Below are positions 39,279-46,697 of a DNA stretch of 64,000 nucleotides, piece after piece (within the stretch, counting starts at the first letter, position 1; each line of letters opens with the position of its first letter). The translations under genes were made by a program, and so were the position numbers. This stretch comes from Stenotrophomonas acidaminiphila (GTDB lineage: Bacteria; Pseudomonadota; Gammaproteobacteria; Xanthomonadales; Xanthomonadaceae), in the NCBI GenBank assembly GCA_002951995.1, contig CP019797.1, forward strand, positions 1,720,501-1,784,500, in the 5' to 3' direction. Under the pieces are notes generated by a model. The model was not told the DNA's origin. It ran no database searches and worked only from the letters and a program-made list of their open reading frames with translations.

Positions 39279-39647
39279 ATGGATCCGCTGCACTCCATGC
39301 GTGTGATGATCGTGGAGAACGACGATTTGAACGCGACCCTGCTGCAACTGCAGCTCGAGCGTGAGGGCATGCGCGTGGTCGGCGTAGCCGCGACCGTGCA
39401 ATCGGCGCTGGGCATGATCGACGCACTGCAGCCGCAGTTGGCGTTCCTGGATTTCTGCCTGGCCGACGACGAGGACAGTACGCCGGTTGCCGAGGTGCTC
39501 GCGGGGCGCGGCATTCCCTTTCTGGTCGCCACCGGCATGGATGCGGCGCGGTTGCCGCGGATATTCGATGCGGGCGTGAAGCTGATCAAGCCCTATGTCG
39601 GAAGTGACCTGCGTCAGGCCCTGCACAGGGCCGTGCGGCCGCAGTGA
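39279..39647 (+). CDS. stand-alone response-regulator receiver domain
   Basis: A 122-residue single CheY-like domain. The acidic pair is in MIVENDD, the phosphoacceptor is Asp58 (LAFLDFCLAD), the Thr/Ser switch is in VATGMD and the conserved Lys is Lys104 (LIKPY). There is no output domain, so it may act by protein contact or phosphotransfer. ATG at 39279 (MDPLHSMRV) follows AAGGG with ideal spacing; ATG at 39273 is an alternative. It resembles the receiver at 58628 in its layout. Confidence 0.8.
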   Translation: MDPLHSMRVMIVENDDLNATLLQLQLEREGMRVVGVAATVQSALGMIDALQPQLAFLDFCLADDEDSTPVAEVLAGRGIPFLVATGMDAARLPRIFDAGVKLIKPYVGSDLRQALHRAVRPQ

Positions 39648-39695
39648 GCCGCCCTGCAGGCCGGCAGCGGCGCGCACGTCTTTTCCCGAGGCATC

Positions 39696-39721
39696 AAAAA
39701 AGCCCTGCCTGGGCAGAGCTT
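39696..39721 (-). terminator. terminator of the proximal tRNA-Ala/tRNA-Glu unit
   Basis: AAGCNCTGCC / GGCAGAGCTT near-perfect stem followed on the minus strand by TTTTTT. It lies just beyond the 3' end of tRNA-Glu at 39730. Confidence 0.75.
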
Positions 39722-39729
39722 CCTTGAAT

Positions 39730-39805
39730 TGGCGTCCCCACGGGGATTCGAACCCCGGTCGCCACCGTGAAAGGGTGATGTCCTAGGCCTCTAGACGATG
39801 GGGAC
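39730..39805 (-). tRNA. tRNA-Glu (anticodon TTC)
   Basis: A 76-nt tRNA with encoded CCA, GTCCCC acceptor and CTTTCAC anticodon loop (TTC). It is identical in sequence to the copy at 40069-40144 and is the 3' member of the proximal Ala-Glu unit. Confidence 0.96.
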
Positions 39806-39852
39806 GCGTATGCTTCGTTTTCATTCAACCCGGACGGCCTAATGTCCGGATT

Positions 39853-39928
39853 TGGTGGAGCCAAGCGGGATCGAACCGCTGACCTCCTGCATGCCATGCA
39901 GGCGCTCTCCCAGCTGAGCTATGGCCCC
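39853..39928 (-). tRNA. tRNA-Ala (anticodon GGC)
   Basis: A 76-nt tRNA with encoded CCA, GGGGCC acceptor and the loop ATGGCAT (anticodon GGC, reading GCC/GCU). It is identical to the copy at 40197-40272 and precedes tRNA-Glu in one leftward unit. Confidence 0.96.
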
Positions 39929-40024
39929 GTATCCAAATTTTCGAGCGCGGAATACTACCGGACTCTTCGTTGGAGTGGAAGCTCTTTCTTCCTCATTGCC
40001 TGTTGGGCAGGGCAATGACTCCAA

Positions 40025-40055
40025 CAAAAAAGACCCTGTGACTGCCTGGGTCTTT
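40025..40055 (-). terminator. terminator of the distal tRNA-Ala/tRNA-Glu unit
   Basis: AAAGACCC / GGGTCTTT stem with A and T runs on both sides. It separates the two duplicated tRNA units, showing that each is transcribed on its own. Confidence 0.75.
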
Positions 40056-40068
40056 GTTTTTCGATGAA

Positions 40069-40144
40069 TGGCGTCCCCACGGGGATTCGAACCCCGGTCG
40101 CCACCGTGAAAGGGTGATGTCCTAGGCCTCTAGACGATGGGGAC
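40069..40144 (-). tRNA. tRNA-Glu (anticodon TTC), second copy
   Basis: Same 76-nt sequence as 39730-39805, including encoded CCA. It is the 3' member of the distal Ala-Glu unit. Confidence 0.96.
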
Positions 40145-40196
40145 GCGTAAACTTCATCAAATTTTTTCGGCTTCCGGACGGCCTAATGTCCGGATT

Positions 40197-40272
40197 TGGT
40201 GGAGCCAAGCGGGATCGAACCGCTGACCTCCTGCATGCCATGCAGGCGCTCTCCCAGCTGAGCTATGGCCCC
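40197..40272 (-). tRNA. tRNA-Ala (anticodon GGC), second copy
   Basis: Same 76-nt sequence as 39853-39928, including encoded CCA. It is the 5' member of the distal unit, about 26 bp downstream of a good promoter. Confidence 0.96.
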
Positions 40273-40298
40273 GTTGTTGCGTTGTTGCCGAGAACGAA

Positions 40299-40327
40299 AT
40301 GATAGCCCGGCTTTTCGGGCCGAGCAA
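40299..40327 (-). promoter_or_regulatory. sigma-70 promoter of the distal tRNA-Ala/tRNA-Glu unit
   Basis: On the minus strand TTGCTC (40327-40322) and TATCAT (40304-40299) are separated by exactly 17 bp. The -10 ends 27 bp from the mature 5' end of tRNA-Ala, a suitable distance. Confidence 0.65.
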
Positions 40328-40479
40328 GCCATTTGTGAAAAAAAATTGCATGCGCGCATCGGCGGGTTGCCTGACCTCGAACCGGGTATCGCGCCGACGC
40401 GAGGCGAGGCCGGAAGGCGATGTTTCCGCCGCGTTGCCTGCCTCAGCATGGCTCCGGAAATGGCTGAACGGAGTCGGCG

Positions 40480-40863
40480 ATGGCGACCCTTGGAATCCCC
40501 ATGGGCATCCTGTTCCTGCTGGCGGCGGCCGGGCCACCCCGGGCAGTGCCGATGCAGGTGTTCAAGTGTCTCGACGACGGCCAGGTGTCGTACCAGTCGT
40601 TGCCGTGCGCAGGACCGCCTGCCAAGGCATGGACCGTCCTGCGCCTGCCGCCGGCGGCGCCATCCGTGGTGGTGCCGCCGGCGGCGAGGGGCGAGCCGCG
40701 ATCGCGCCGCCTGGCTCCGGCGCGGCGCAACGCCCGCGCGGTGGAGAGCGCATGCGCCAAAGCCAGGCGGCAGCGGGAAGCGGCCTTCCGCAAAGCCGGG
40801 CTGAAGCGTGGGTTCGCGCTTTCCAGTGAATGGGACAACAAGGTCCACGAGGCCTGCTGGTAG
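40480..40863 (+). CDS. DUF4124-like secreted protein
   Basis: A 127-residue protein with an N-terminal hydrophobic signal (GILFLLAAAGPPRAVP) and then MQVFKCLDDGQVSYQSLPC, the pattern of the DUF4124 domain (QxYKCxxxGxxxYxxxPC). The rest is Pro-rich and then basic, with a C-terminal Cys that may pair with an earlier one. Function is unknown; it is probably periplasmic. It begins the stress region to its right but has no clear operon partner. Confidence 0.65.
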   Translation: MATLGIPMGILFLLAAAGPPRAVPMQVFKCLDDGQVSYQSLPCAGPPAKAWTVLRLPPAAPSVVVPPAARGEPRSRRLAPARRNARAVESACAKARRQREAAFRKAGLKRGFALSSEWDNKVHEACW

Positions 40864-41317
40864 GTCTGCCTGGCAAGGCCGGTACTGCAGCCCGGCCACC
40901 GGTGCTGCCTGCAGGCGCCTGCACGTGGCGGTGCGTGCGCCCCGGCAGGAAACGCAGGGGAGAGGCAGGGCGCCACGATGCCGGCGGCGGGGGAGGGCGC
41001 CGGCGGCGTGACATGCGGCCTGTGCCAGATGCGGGGCAAGCCGCGGCCCGTGAAAGGGGCACTCAGTCGCATGCACGGGAGCAGCGCAGGTGCGTTCCGC
41101 GCAAACGACGCCATGCGTGCCGTGGCGGGCGCAACCACCGCCCGCGTGGCGATGCCACGCCAGGTTGGGTGGCGGTGTTTCGTGGCGGGAATGCCATGGG
41201 CTGGATGCTGGCGGCCGCGGTCAAGCGGGGCATTCACGGCACCTGCACCGATCTTCCCGCGCCGGTCACGTCGCGGGCGCTATGACAGTGCTCCCGCCGT
41301 ACCGCAGGAGAAGGGTG
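40864..41317. other. gene-poor GC-rich interval
   Basis: About 450 bp with high GC. Open frames on both strands are Arg/Ala/Cys-rich and lack ribosome binding sites or recognisable motifs. No RNA gene, repeat or promoter could be supported. Confidence 0.5.
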
Positions 41318-41428
41318 ATGAAGCGCTTGCTCTCGCGCAGCTTTTCAGCCGTTGTCTACATGTCGCTCGGCGCGCTTGCGGCGATCATGGCGCAGTCGAT
41401 CTGGTCCAGTGCCGTGGCGGCGTATTGA
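41318..41428 (+). CDS. small single-pass membrane protein (36 residues)
   Basis: MKRLLSRSFSAVVYMSLG begins a 36-residue peptide: a basic start, then one hydrophobic helix (AVVYMSLGALAAIMAQSIW) and a short tail. The ATG at 41318 follows a strong AGGAGAAGGG. The positive-inside start and clean RBS favour a real small membrane protein over chance. No homologue is known to me. Confidence 0.5.
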   Translation: MKRLLSRSFSAVVYMSLGALAAIMAQSIWSSAVAAY

Positions 41429-41889
41429 GCAGCGTACGCGTCATGATGGGGTGGGGGTCACCCTGCTGCGCCATTGGCCGCGGATCCGCGCGGGTTGCCG
41501 CCTGCCTGCCGGCGCCATCGTTGCGTGGTCCACGTGGACCCATCCACGGTTGCCGCCGAGCCGCACCCGCGCCCGGCCACGCTGCCGCAATGGCGGTGCC
41601 GCCGCCGGCATCGGGTGTGGTCAACGGTGCATGCAGCGCCCGGTGCCCACGACGTGCGCGCGGCAGACCTTGGCGCAACACCGGTGTCGCGCGCCACGCC
41701 CGCGGCTTCGACGGCGCACGCCGGTCCTGCGGGGGCTGCGCGCTGCAGCGCGCCGGGTCTGTCGCAGGTCTGTCCCCTTCCCGGAGGCGGGCACATCGCG
41801 TGCCGACGAACGCCGACGGTCGTGTGTCGCGCTGTCGCCGGCGCGGGCCCCGTATCCGTTGACCAATGTCATGTCGAGGTGATTCAACA
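41429..41889. other. gene-poor GC-rich interval between two small membrane-protein genes
   Basis: About 460 bp with no convincing coding frame in any of the six frames, and no tRNA, repeat or strong terminator. Long open frames here follow from high GC only. TTGACC at 41859 near the following small gene could be a -35 element. Confidence 0.45.
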
Positions 41890-41970
41890 ATGAAACGAAG
41901 CCACTGGATGTTGCTCATAGGCGCCGTCGTGCTGGCGCTGGTGCTGGTGCTCGTCATCCCGCCGTGGTGA
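41890..41970 (+). CDS. small single-pass membrane protein (26 residues)
   Basis: MKRSHWMLLIGAVVLALVLV begins a 26-residue peptide with one strongly hydrophobic helix and a PPW end. GAGGTGA lies about 10 bp upstream and TTGACC about 30 bp upstream. The basic N-terminus followed by a pure Leu/Val/Ala helix is the layout of bacterial small membrane proteins. It precedes topoisomerase IB by 66 bp. Confidence 0.45.
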   Translation: MKRSHWMLLIGAVVLALVLVLVIPPW

Positions 41971-42036
41971 CCGGCATGCGGCGGCCGCGTTGGCCGGGAG
42001 CGGTGTCGCGGCGTCCGCCGATGGTCCGGCGCGGCG

Positions 42037-43038
42037 ATGGCTGAGGCAGGGCTGCGCCACGTCCACGACCGGCAGCCGGGCATCGCCCGGTTGCGCGTGG
42101 GCAAGGGTTTCCGCTACGTCGACGCCGATGGCAGGCCGGTGCGTGATCCCGCGGTGCTGCGGCGGATACGCCAGCTGGCGGTCCCGCCGGCATATACCGA
42201 TGTCTGGATCTGTGCCAGCCCGGAGGGGCACCTGCAGGCGACCGGCCGCGATGCGCGGGGCCGCAAGCAGTACCGCTATCACCCGGACTGGATGCGCCAG
42301 CGCGGCACCGACAAGTTCGACCGCATCCTGGCCTTCGGAAAGGCATTGCCGGCATTGCGCAGGCAGGTGCGCCGGCACCTGGCGCTACCCGGCATGCCGC
42401 GCGACAAGGTCCTGGCGCTGGTCATTTCGGTCATGGGCCGCACCTATGCGCGGATAGGCAACGCGGCGTATGCCCGCAGCAATCATTCCTACGGACTTAC
42501 CACGCTGCGCGCGCGGCACGTGAGCCTGCCGGGCAAGCGCGCCGCGCAGATCCGGTTCGCTGGAAAGTCCGGCCGCCTGCATGTGCTGCACATAGACGAT
42601 CCCCGGCTGGTGGCGCTGATCCGGCGCTGCCACGACCTGCCCGGGAAAATGCTGTTCCAGTACCAGGATGACGACGGGCAGGTGCGGCCCATCGATTCGG
42701 GCGACGTCAACCACTACCTGCGGCAGGCCGCCGGCGACGATTTCAGTGCCAAGGATTTCCGCACCTGGGGCGCGACCCTGACCGCGTTGATGGCGCTGGC
42801 ACGGTTGCCGGTGCCCGATGACGCCAGCCCGGCCCGGTGCCAGGCACTGCAGAACGAGGTCATCGGCGTGGTGGCCGCCATGCTCGGCAACACCCCGGCG
42901 GTATGCCGCAGGTCGTACATCGACCCGTGTGTGTTCGACGCCTGGCGCGCCGGACGGCTGCAGCCGCTGGCGGCGCTGCGCGGCATCCGCCAGATGGAAG
43001 CGGCGGCGCTGCGGCTGTTGCGTTCCTGCCACCGCTGA
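42037..43038 (+). CDS. DNA topoisomerase IB (poxvirus-like)
   Basis: A 333-residue type IB topoisomerase that relaxes supercoils through a 3'-phosphotyrosyl intermediate. The N-terminal GKGFRYVDADGRPVRD segment and catalytic core are typical: Arg135 (MGRTYARIGN), Lys177 region (FAGKSGRLH), RTWGAT (242-247) and the nucleophile Tyr294 in RRSYIDP. Bacterial TopIB genes are patchily distributed and often lie in stress or repair clusters, as here. Confidence 0.9.
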   Translation: MAEAGLRHVHDRQPGIARLRVGKGFRYVDADGRPVRDPAVLRRIRQLAVPPAYTDVWICASPEGHLQATGRDARGRKQYRYHPDWMRQRGTDKFDRILAFGKALPALRRQVRRHLALPGMPRDKVLALVISVMGRTYARIGNAAYARSNHSYGLTTLRARHVSLPGKRAAQIRFAGKSGRLHVLHIDDPRLVALIRRCHDLPGKMLFQYQDDDGQVRPIDSGDVNHYLRQAAGDDFSAKDFRTWGATLTALMALARLPVPDDASPARCQALQNEVIGVVAAMLGNTPAVCRRSYIDPCVFDAWRAGRLQPLAALRGIRQMEAAALRLLRSCHR

Positions 43039-43167
43039 CCGCACGCCATGGCCGCTGCTGCGGCGCCGGCGCCGTGCACATCGCGTCCACGTTCTTTCAC
43101 GGTTGACCCGCAGGGGGGCATCCAATAATCCGTGCATCACCCGGCAACCACGAGCACGGAGTCCGTC

Positions 43168-43380
43168 ATGGCAACCTGCGATGTCTGCGGCAATGCATAC
43201 CGGAACAGCTTCACGGTCACCCAGGGCGCGGTAACCGGTACCTTCGATTCCTTCGAATGCGCGATCCACGCCATGGCCCCCCGTTGCGCGCACTGCCAGT
43301 GCGCGGTCATCGGCCACGGCACTGAGCGCGACGGGGTGGTGTACTGCTGCGAGCACTGCGCACGCCATGCGCGGGGGTGA
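43168..43380 (+). CDS. small zinc-ribbon protein
   Basis: A 70-residue protein with two paired Cys sites: CDVCGN at the N-terminus and CAHCQC ... CCEHC later, plus conserved FDSFECAIHAMAP and IGHG. The pattern (two CxxC-type knuckles and a His) predicts a structural zinc ribbon or metallothionein-like site. Similar proteins are common beside stress genes in other bacteria. ATG at 43168 is preceded by GGAG. The function is unknown. Confidence 0.75.
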   Translation: MATCDVCGNAYRNSFTVTQGAVTGTFDSFECAIHAMAPRCAHCQCAVIGHGTERDGVVYCCEHCARHARG

Positions 43381-43420
43381 GGCGATGACCGGCACGCAGA
43401 CCCGCGCGGAGGCATGACCG

Positions 43421-44467
43421 ATGGCAACCAGCAGGAAAACGACATCCAGGAAGGCGCCGCCGCGTGCCACCACGCCTGGCGCGACGTCCCGTGGCCAGGC
43501 GGCGGGACGGCAGGCGGAACGCACCGCCTTGCGCCAGCGCGACCTGCAGGCCCAGGCCGGCGGGCGCAAGGCGAAGAAGCCCGAAGCGAAGCGCGGCGGT
43601 GTACAGGCCGGCGCGCGGCGGCAGCCGGCGAAGATGCCGGCGCAGCATCTGGACAAGCCGGGCAACGAGCATGAACTACAGCTGCCACCGCGCTACCAGG
43701 CGCCGGGCTACCGCGGCAGCGGCAAGCTGCAGGGCATGCGTGCCCTGGTGACCGGCGGCGACTCCGGCATCGGTCGCTCGGTGGCCGTCCTGTTCGCGCG
43801 CGAAGGGGCCGACGTGGCGATTCTGTATCTGGACGAGCATGAGGATGCGCAGGTGACCCGGGCGGCGGTGGAGGCGGAGGGCAGACGCTGCCTCGCCATC
43901 AGCGGCGACGTACGCGACCCGGTCTTCTGCGACCAGGTGGCACGGCAGGTGCGTGAGGCGCTGGGCGGCATCGACATCCTGGTCAACAACGCGGCCTTCC
44001 AGCTGCATTGCCATCGCCTTGAGGACCTGCAGGACGCGCACCTGCAGGAAACCCTGCAGACCAACATCGCCGGTTATGTGCACATGGCGCGGGCGGTGCT
44101 GCCGCATCTCGGCCAGGGTGCCAGCATCATCAACACCGGCTCGGAGACGGCGCTGTTCGGCAGCCAGTCGCTGGTCGACTATGCGGCCACCAAGGGCGCG
44201 ATCCATGCCTTCACCCTGTCCTTGGCGGCGCAGCTGTTGCCCCGCGGCATCCGCGTCAACTGCGTCGCGCCGGGGCCGGTGTGGACGCCGTTGAACCCGG
44301 CGGACAAGGCGGCTGCGGACGTGGCCACGTTCGGCAAGGACAGCGACATGGGCCGGCCCGCGCAGCCGGAGGAGCTGTCACCGGCGTATGTGTTCCTGGC
44401 CTCGCCGGTCAGCGCCAGTTACATCAGCGGCGTGATCTTGCCGGTGATGGGCGGCCCCCGGGGTTGA
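43421..44467 (+). CDS. SDR family oxidoreductase (general stress protein 39 / YghA-like)
   Basis: A 348-residue protein: an Arg/Lys/Ala-rich disordered leader (1-72), the subgroup motif MPAQHLDKPGNEHELQ, then a classical short-chain dehydrogenase with TGGDSGIGR cofactor site, NNAA, catalytic Ser-Tyr-Lys (Ser in NTGSETA, YAATK) and C-terminal GGPRG. Members with this leader motif are stress-induced in Bacillus and other bacteria; the substrate is an unknown alcohol or sugar. An ATG near MPAQHL could be a shorter start. The isochorismatase-like gene follows after 16 bp. Confidence 0.85.
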   Translation: MATSRKTTSRKAPPRATTPGATSRGQAAGRQAERTALRQRDLQAQAGGRKAKKPEAKRGGVQAGARRQPAKMPAQHLDKPGNEHELQLPPRYQAPGYRGSGKLQGMRALVTGGDSGIGRSVAVLFAREGADVAILYLDEHEDAQVTRAAVEAEGRRCLAISGDVRDPVFCDQVARQVREALGGIDILVNNAAFQLHCHRLEDLQDAHLQETLQTNIAGYVHMARAVLPHLGQGASIINTGSETALFGSQSLVDYAATKGAIHAFTLSLAAQLLPRGIRVNCVAPGPVWTPLNPADKAAADVATFGKDSDMGRPAQPEELSPAYVFLASPVSASYISGVILPVMGGPRG

Positions 44468-44483
44468 GTCCGGCACCGCGGGC

Positions 44484-45059
44484 ATGGCATCGCGCAAGGC
44501 AAACGCGACCGCGTTGATCATCCTGGACATGGTCAACCTGTTCGACTTCGAGGGAGGCGACGCGCTCGGTGCGCGGGCAGTGGCGATCTGCGCCCCCATC
44601 GCGCGCCTGCGCCAGCGCTTCGACGCGGCGGCGCAGCCGGTGATCCACGTCAACGACAACTTCGCCCGCTGGCAGGGCCAGTTCAGCGACCTGGTGGACG
44701 CCTGCCTCGCGGCCGGCGGCGATGCCGCGGCCACGGTGAGGCGGTTGTCACCGCGCCGGCATGATTATCACGTGCTCAAGCCGAAGCATTCGGCGTTCCA
44801 CGCCACGCCACTGGCGATCCTGCTGCACAAGTTGGGCGTGCGGCGGCTGGTGTTGACGGGGGTGGCCGCCGATTCGTGCATCCTGGCGACCGCGCAGGAC
44901 GCCAAGATGCACGAGTTCGGGCTGTGGGTGCCGGCCGACTGCGTGGCCGCCATCAGCCCGCGGCGCAAACGCGATGCGCTGGCGGTGGTCGCGCAGTCGC
45001 TGCTGGTGCCGGTGGTGCGCTCGCGCGACGTGCGCGGGGTGTTCCCGGCACAGCCGTGA
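44484..45059 (+). CDS. isochorismatase-like cysteine hydrolase
   Basis: A 191-residue alpha/beta hydrolase of the isochorismatase/nicotinamidase superfamily. The catalytic Cys lies in TGVAADSCILATA, with the acid in LIILDMVN and the Lys in KPKHSAF. It probably hydrolyses an amide or a vinyl ether; the substrate is unknown. It starts 16 bp after the SDR gene and ends about 80 bp before ku, suggesting an SDR-hydrolase pair. Confidence 0.85.
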   Translation: MASRKANATALIILDMVNLFDFEGGDALGARAVAICAPIARLRQRFDAAAQPVIHVNDNFARWQGQFSDLVDACLAAGGDAAATVRRLSPRRHDYHVLKPKHSAFHATPLAILLHKLGVRRLVLTGVAADSCILATAQDAKMHEFGLWVPADCVAAISPRRKRDALAVVAQSLLVPVVRSRDVRGVFPAQP

Positions 45060-45078
45060 ACGCGCCGGGGCGGTTCTT

Positions 45079-45093
45079 CACGCCTGCTTTAGC
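45079..45093. repeat. left copy of a 15-bp inverted repeat bracketing the end-joining module
   Basis: CACGCCTGCTTTAGC here is the exact reverse complement of GCTAAAGCAGGCGTG at 49984-49998. The two enclose ku, the GIY-YIG-like gene, ligD and a BON gene. It lies 45 bp upstream of the ku start. Confidence 0.5.
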
Positions 45094-45138
45094 CGTGATT
45101 GGCGAGCGTTGCCGGCAATCCACCACGGGAGGCACGCC

Positions 45139-46038
45139 ATGGCGCGTCCGATCTGGACGGGAACCCTGTCTTTCGGCCTGCTGAATGTCCCGGTGTCGCT
45201 CATGAGCGGCGAACGCCGGGTGGACATCAGCTTCCGCATGCTCGATTCGCGCGACCGCAAGCCGATCCGCTTCGAGCGGGTCAATGCCGAGACCGGCGAG
45301 GAAGTGCCGTGGAAGGACATCGTGAAGGCCTTCGAGTACGACAAGGGCAGCTATGTGGTGGTGGACAAGGAGGACATCGCCTCGGCCGCGCCGCAGACCC
45401 ATGATTCCATCGACGTCGAAGCGTTTGTCGAGCGCGGCGAGATCAGCCTGCGCTTCTACGAGAAGCCCTATGTGATCGTGCCCGGGAAAAAGGCGGAGAA
45501 GGGCTACGTGCTGCTGCGCGAGACCCTGCGCGACACCGGCCGGGTCGGCATCGCGCGGGTGGTCATCCGCACCCGCGAGTACCTGTGCGCGGTGGTGCCC
45601 GAGGGCGATGCGCTGCTGCTGCTGATGCTGCGCTACCCGCAGGAGCTGGTGGACCCGGCCGAGTACCGGCTGCCGGAGGGCAAGCCCGCCGACTACCGCA
45701 TTTCCAGGCGCGAGTCGGAGATGGCCGCCAGCCTGATCGAGTCGATGTCGGTGGCCTGGCGCGCGGACGATTACCAGGACGAGTTCCGCGGCCGGCTCGA
45801 GGCCATCATCCGCAAGCGCCTGAAAGCCAAGGGTGCCACCACCCGGATCGTCGACGAGCATGCCGAGCCGGAGGACGCCGCCACCAACGTGGTCGACTTC
45901 ATGGCCCTGCTGCAGAAGAGCCTGGACGAGAACAAGCGCACGCCCGCCGGCAAACGTGCGCCGGCCAGGAAGACCGCTGCACGCAAGACGCCGGCGAAGA
46001 AGCCCCGCAAGAGCACGCGGCGCACGGGCGCGTCCTGA
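45139..46038 (+). CDS. ku: Ku homologue, non-homologous end-joining DNA-end binding protein
   Basis: A 299-residue homodimeric ring protein that binds double-strand ends and recruits LigD. The bacterial Ku core is clear: MARPIWTGTLSFGLLNVPVSL start, FRMLD and RFERVNAETGEEVPW, later EMAASLIESM and DYQDEFRGRLEAIIRKR. The basic tail after about 250 (KKPRKSTRRTGAS) would bind DNA. Two genes later ligD completes the system. Confidence 0.94.
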   Translation: MARPIWTGTLSFGLLNVPVSLMSGERRVDISFRMLDSRDRKPIRFERVNAETGEEVPWKDIVKAFEYDKGSYVVVDKEDIASAAPQTHDSIDVEAFVERGEISLRFYEKPYVIVPGKKAEKGYVLLRETLRDTGRVGIARVVIRTREYLCAVVPEGDALLLLMLRYPQELVDPAEYRLPEGKPADYRISRRESEMAASLIESMSVAWRADDYQDEFRGRLEAIIRKRLKAKGATTRIVDEHAEPEDAATNVVDFMALLQKSLDENKRTPAGKRAPARKTAARKTPAKKPRKSTRRTGAS

Positions 46039-46040
46039 CG

Positions 46041-46697
46041 ATGGTCGGTGGTCGCCGCATCGTTCCGCTGGGCAGCATGGGCCGCCGCATGCGGGGCCAC
46101 ACCTGCCTCTACGTGCTGCCCTGCGCCAACGAGGACCACGTGAAGCTGGGCATCGCCGGAGACCCGATGACGCGGATGCAGGCGTTCTCGTCGCGTTACT
46201 TCGAGTTCTTCGACCTCGATGCAGGCTGGCTGCTGGAGGCGGGCAGCGAAGCCGAGGCACGGGGTTGGGAGACCGCGTTGAAGCGGCAGTTGCGCGCCCA
46301 TGCCGCGCCGCCGCCGCTGCGGGTGCCGGCGCGTGCCGGCGGGCGTACCGAATGGCTGCGTGGAGCGGGCGCGCTGCTCGCCGCCTGGCGCGACGGGCAG
46401 GTGGCGCGGGGATTCGTGGCGCACGCTCCACTGCGTGGCTGGGTGCGCCAGCGCCTGATCCAGGCGCATGAGCGGTGGCACCACGACGTGCAGGCGCTGC
46501 TCGACCGCTTCGGTCCCGCCGGGGATTGGCCGGCCGCCGACGGCAGCACGCCGCTAAGGCAGCTGCGCGATGCGATGGATGCGCAGGTGGTGCTGGATGC
46601 GCGGCCGCCGGATGACGATATTCCCGGCCTGCGCGCATGGCATGCACGCAACCGCCTGGTGGCAGCGCCCGCCTGCCCGGTCCAGGAGCACGCATGA
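46041..46697 (+). CDS. GIY-YIG / T5orf172-like nuclease-fold protein between ku and ligD
   Basis: A 218-residue protein. Residues 21-85 read as a GIY-YIG-type or T5orf172 domain: CLYVL (GIY position), VKLGIA (YIG position), a conserved Arg45 (PMTRMQAF) and a Glu77 (WETALKRQL). These are the expected catalytic residues of the fold. The rest is helix-rich, with repeated Trp and Arg (AHAPLRGWVRQRLIQAHERW). It starts 3 bp after ku and overlaps the ligD start by 4 bp, so it is co-translated with both. An end-processing role is inferred, not shown. Confidence 0.65.
   Translation: MVGGRRIVPLGSMGRRMRGHTCLYVLPCANEDHVKLGIAGDPMTRMQAFSSRYFEFFDLDAGWLLEAGSEAEARGWETALKRQLRAHAAPPPLRVPARAGGRTEWLRGAGALLAAWRDGQVARGFVAHAPLRGWVRQRLIQAHERWHHDVQALLDRFGPAGDWPAADGSTPLRQLRDAMDAQVVLDARPPDDDIPGLRAWHARNRLVAAPACPVQEHA

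Noticed and set aside
40978..41862. 294-codon frame upstream of topoisomerase IB
   Set aside because: Arg/Ala/Cys-rich, no ribosome binding site, overlaps the more plausible small gene at 41318.
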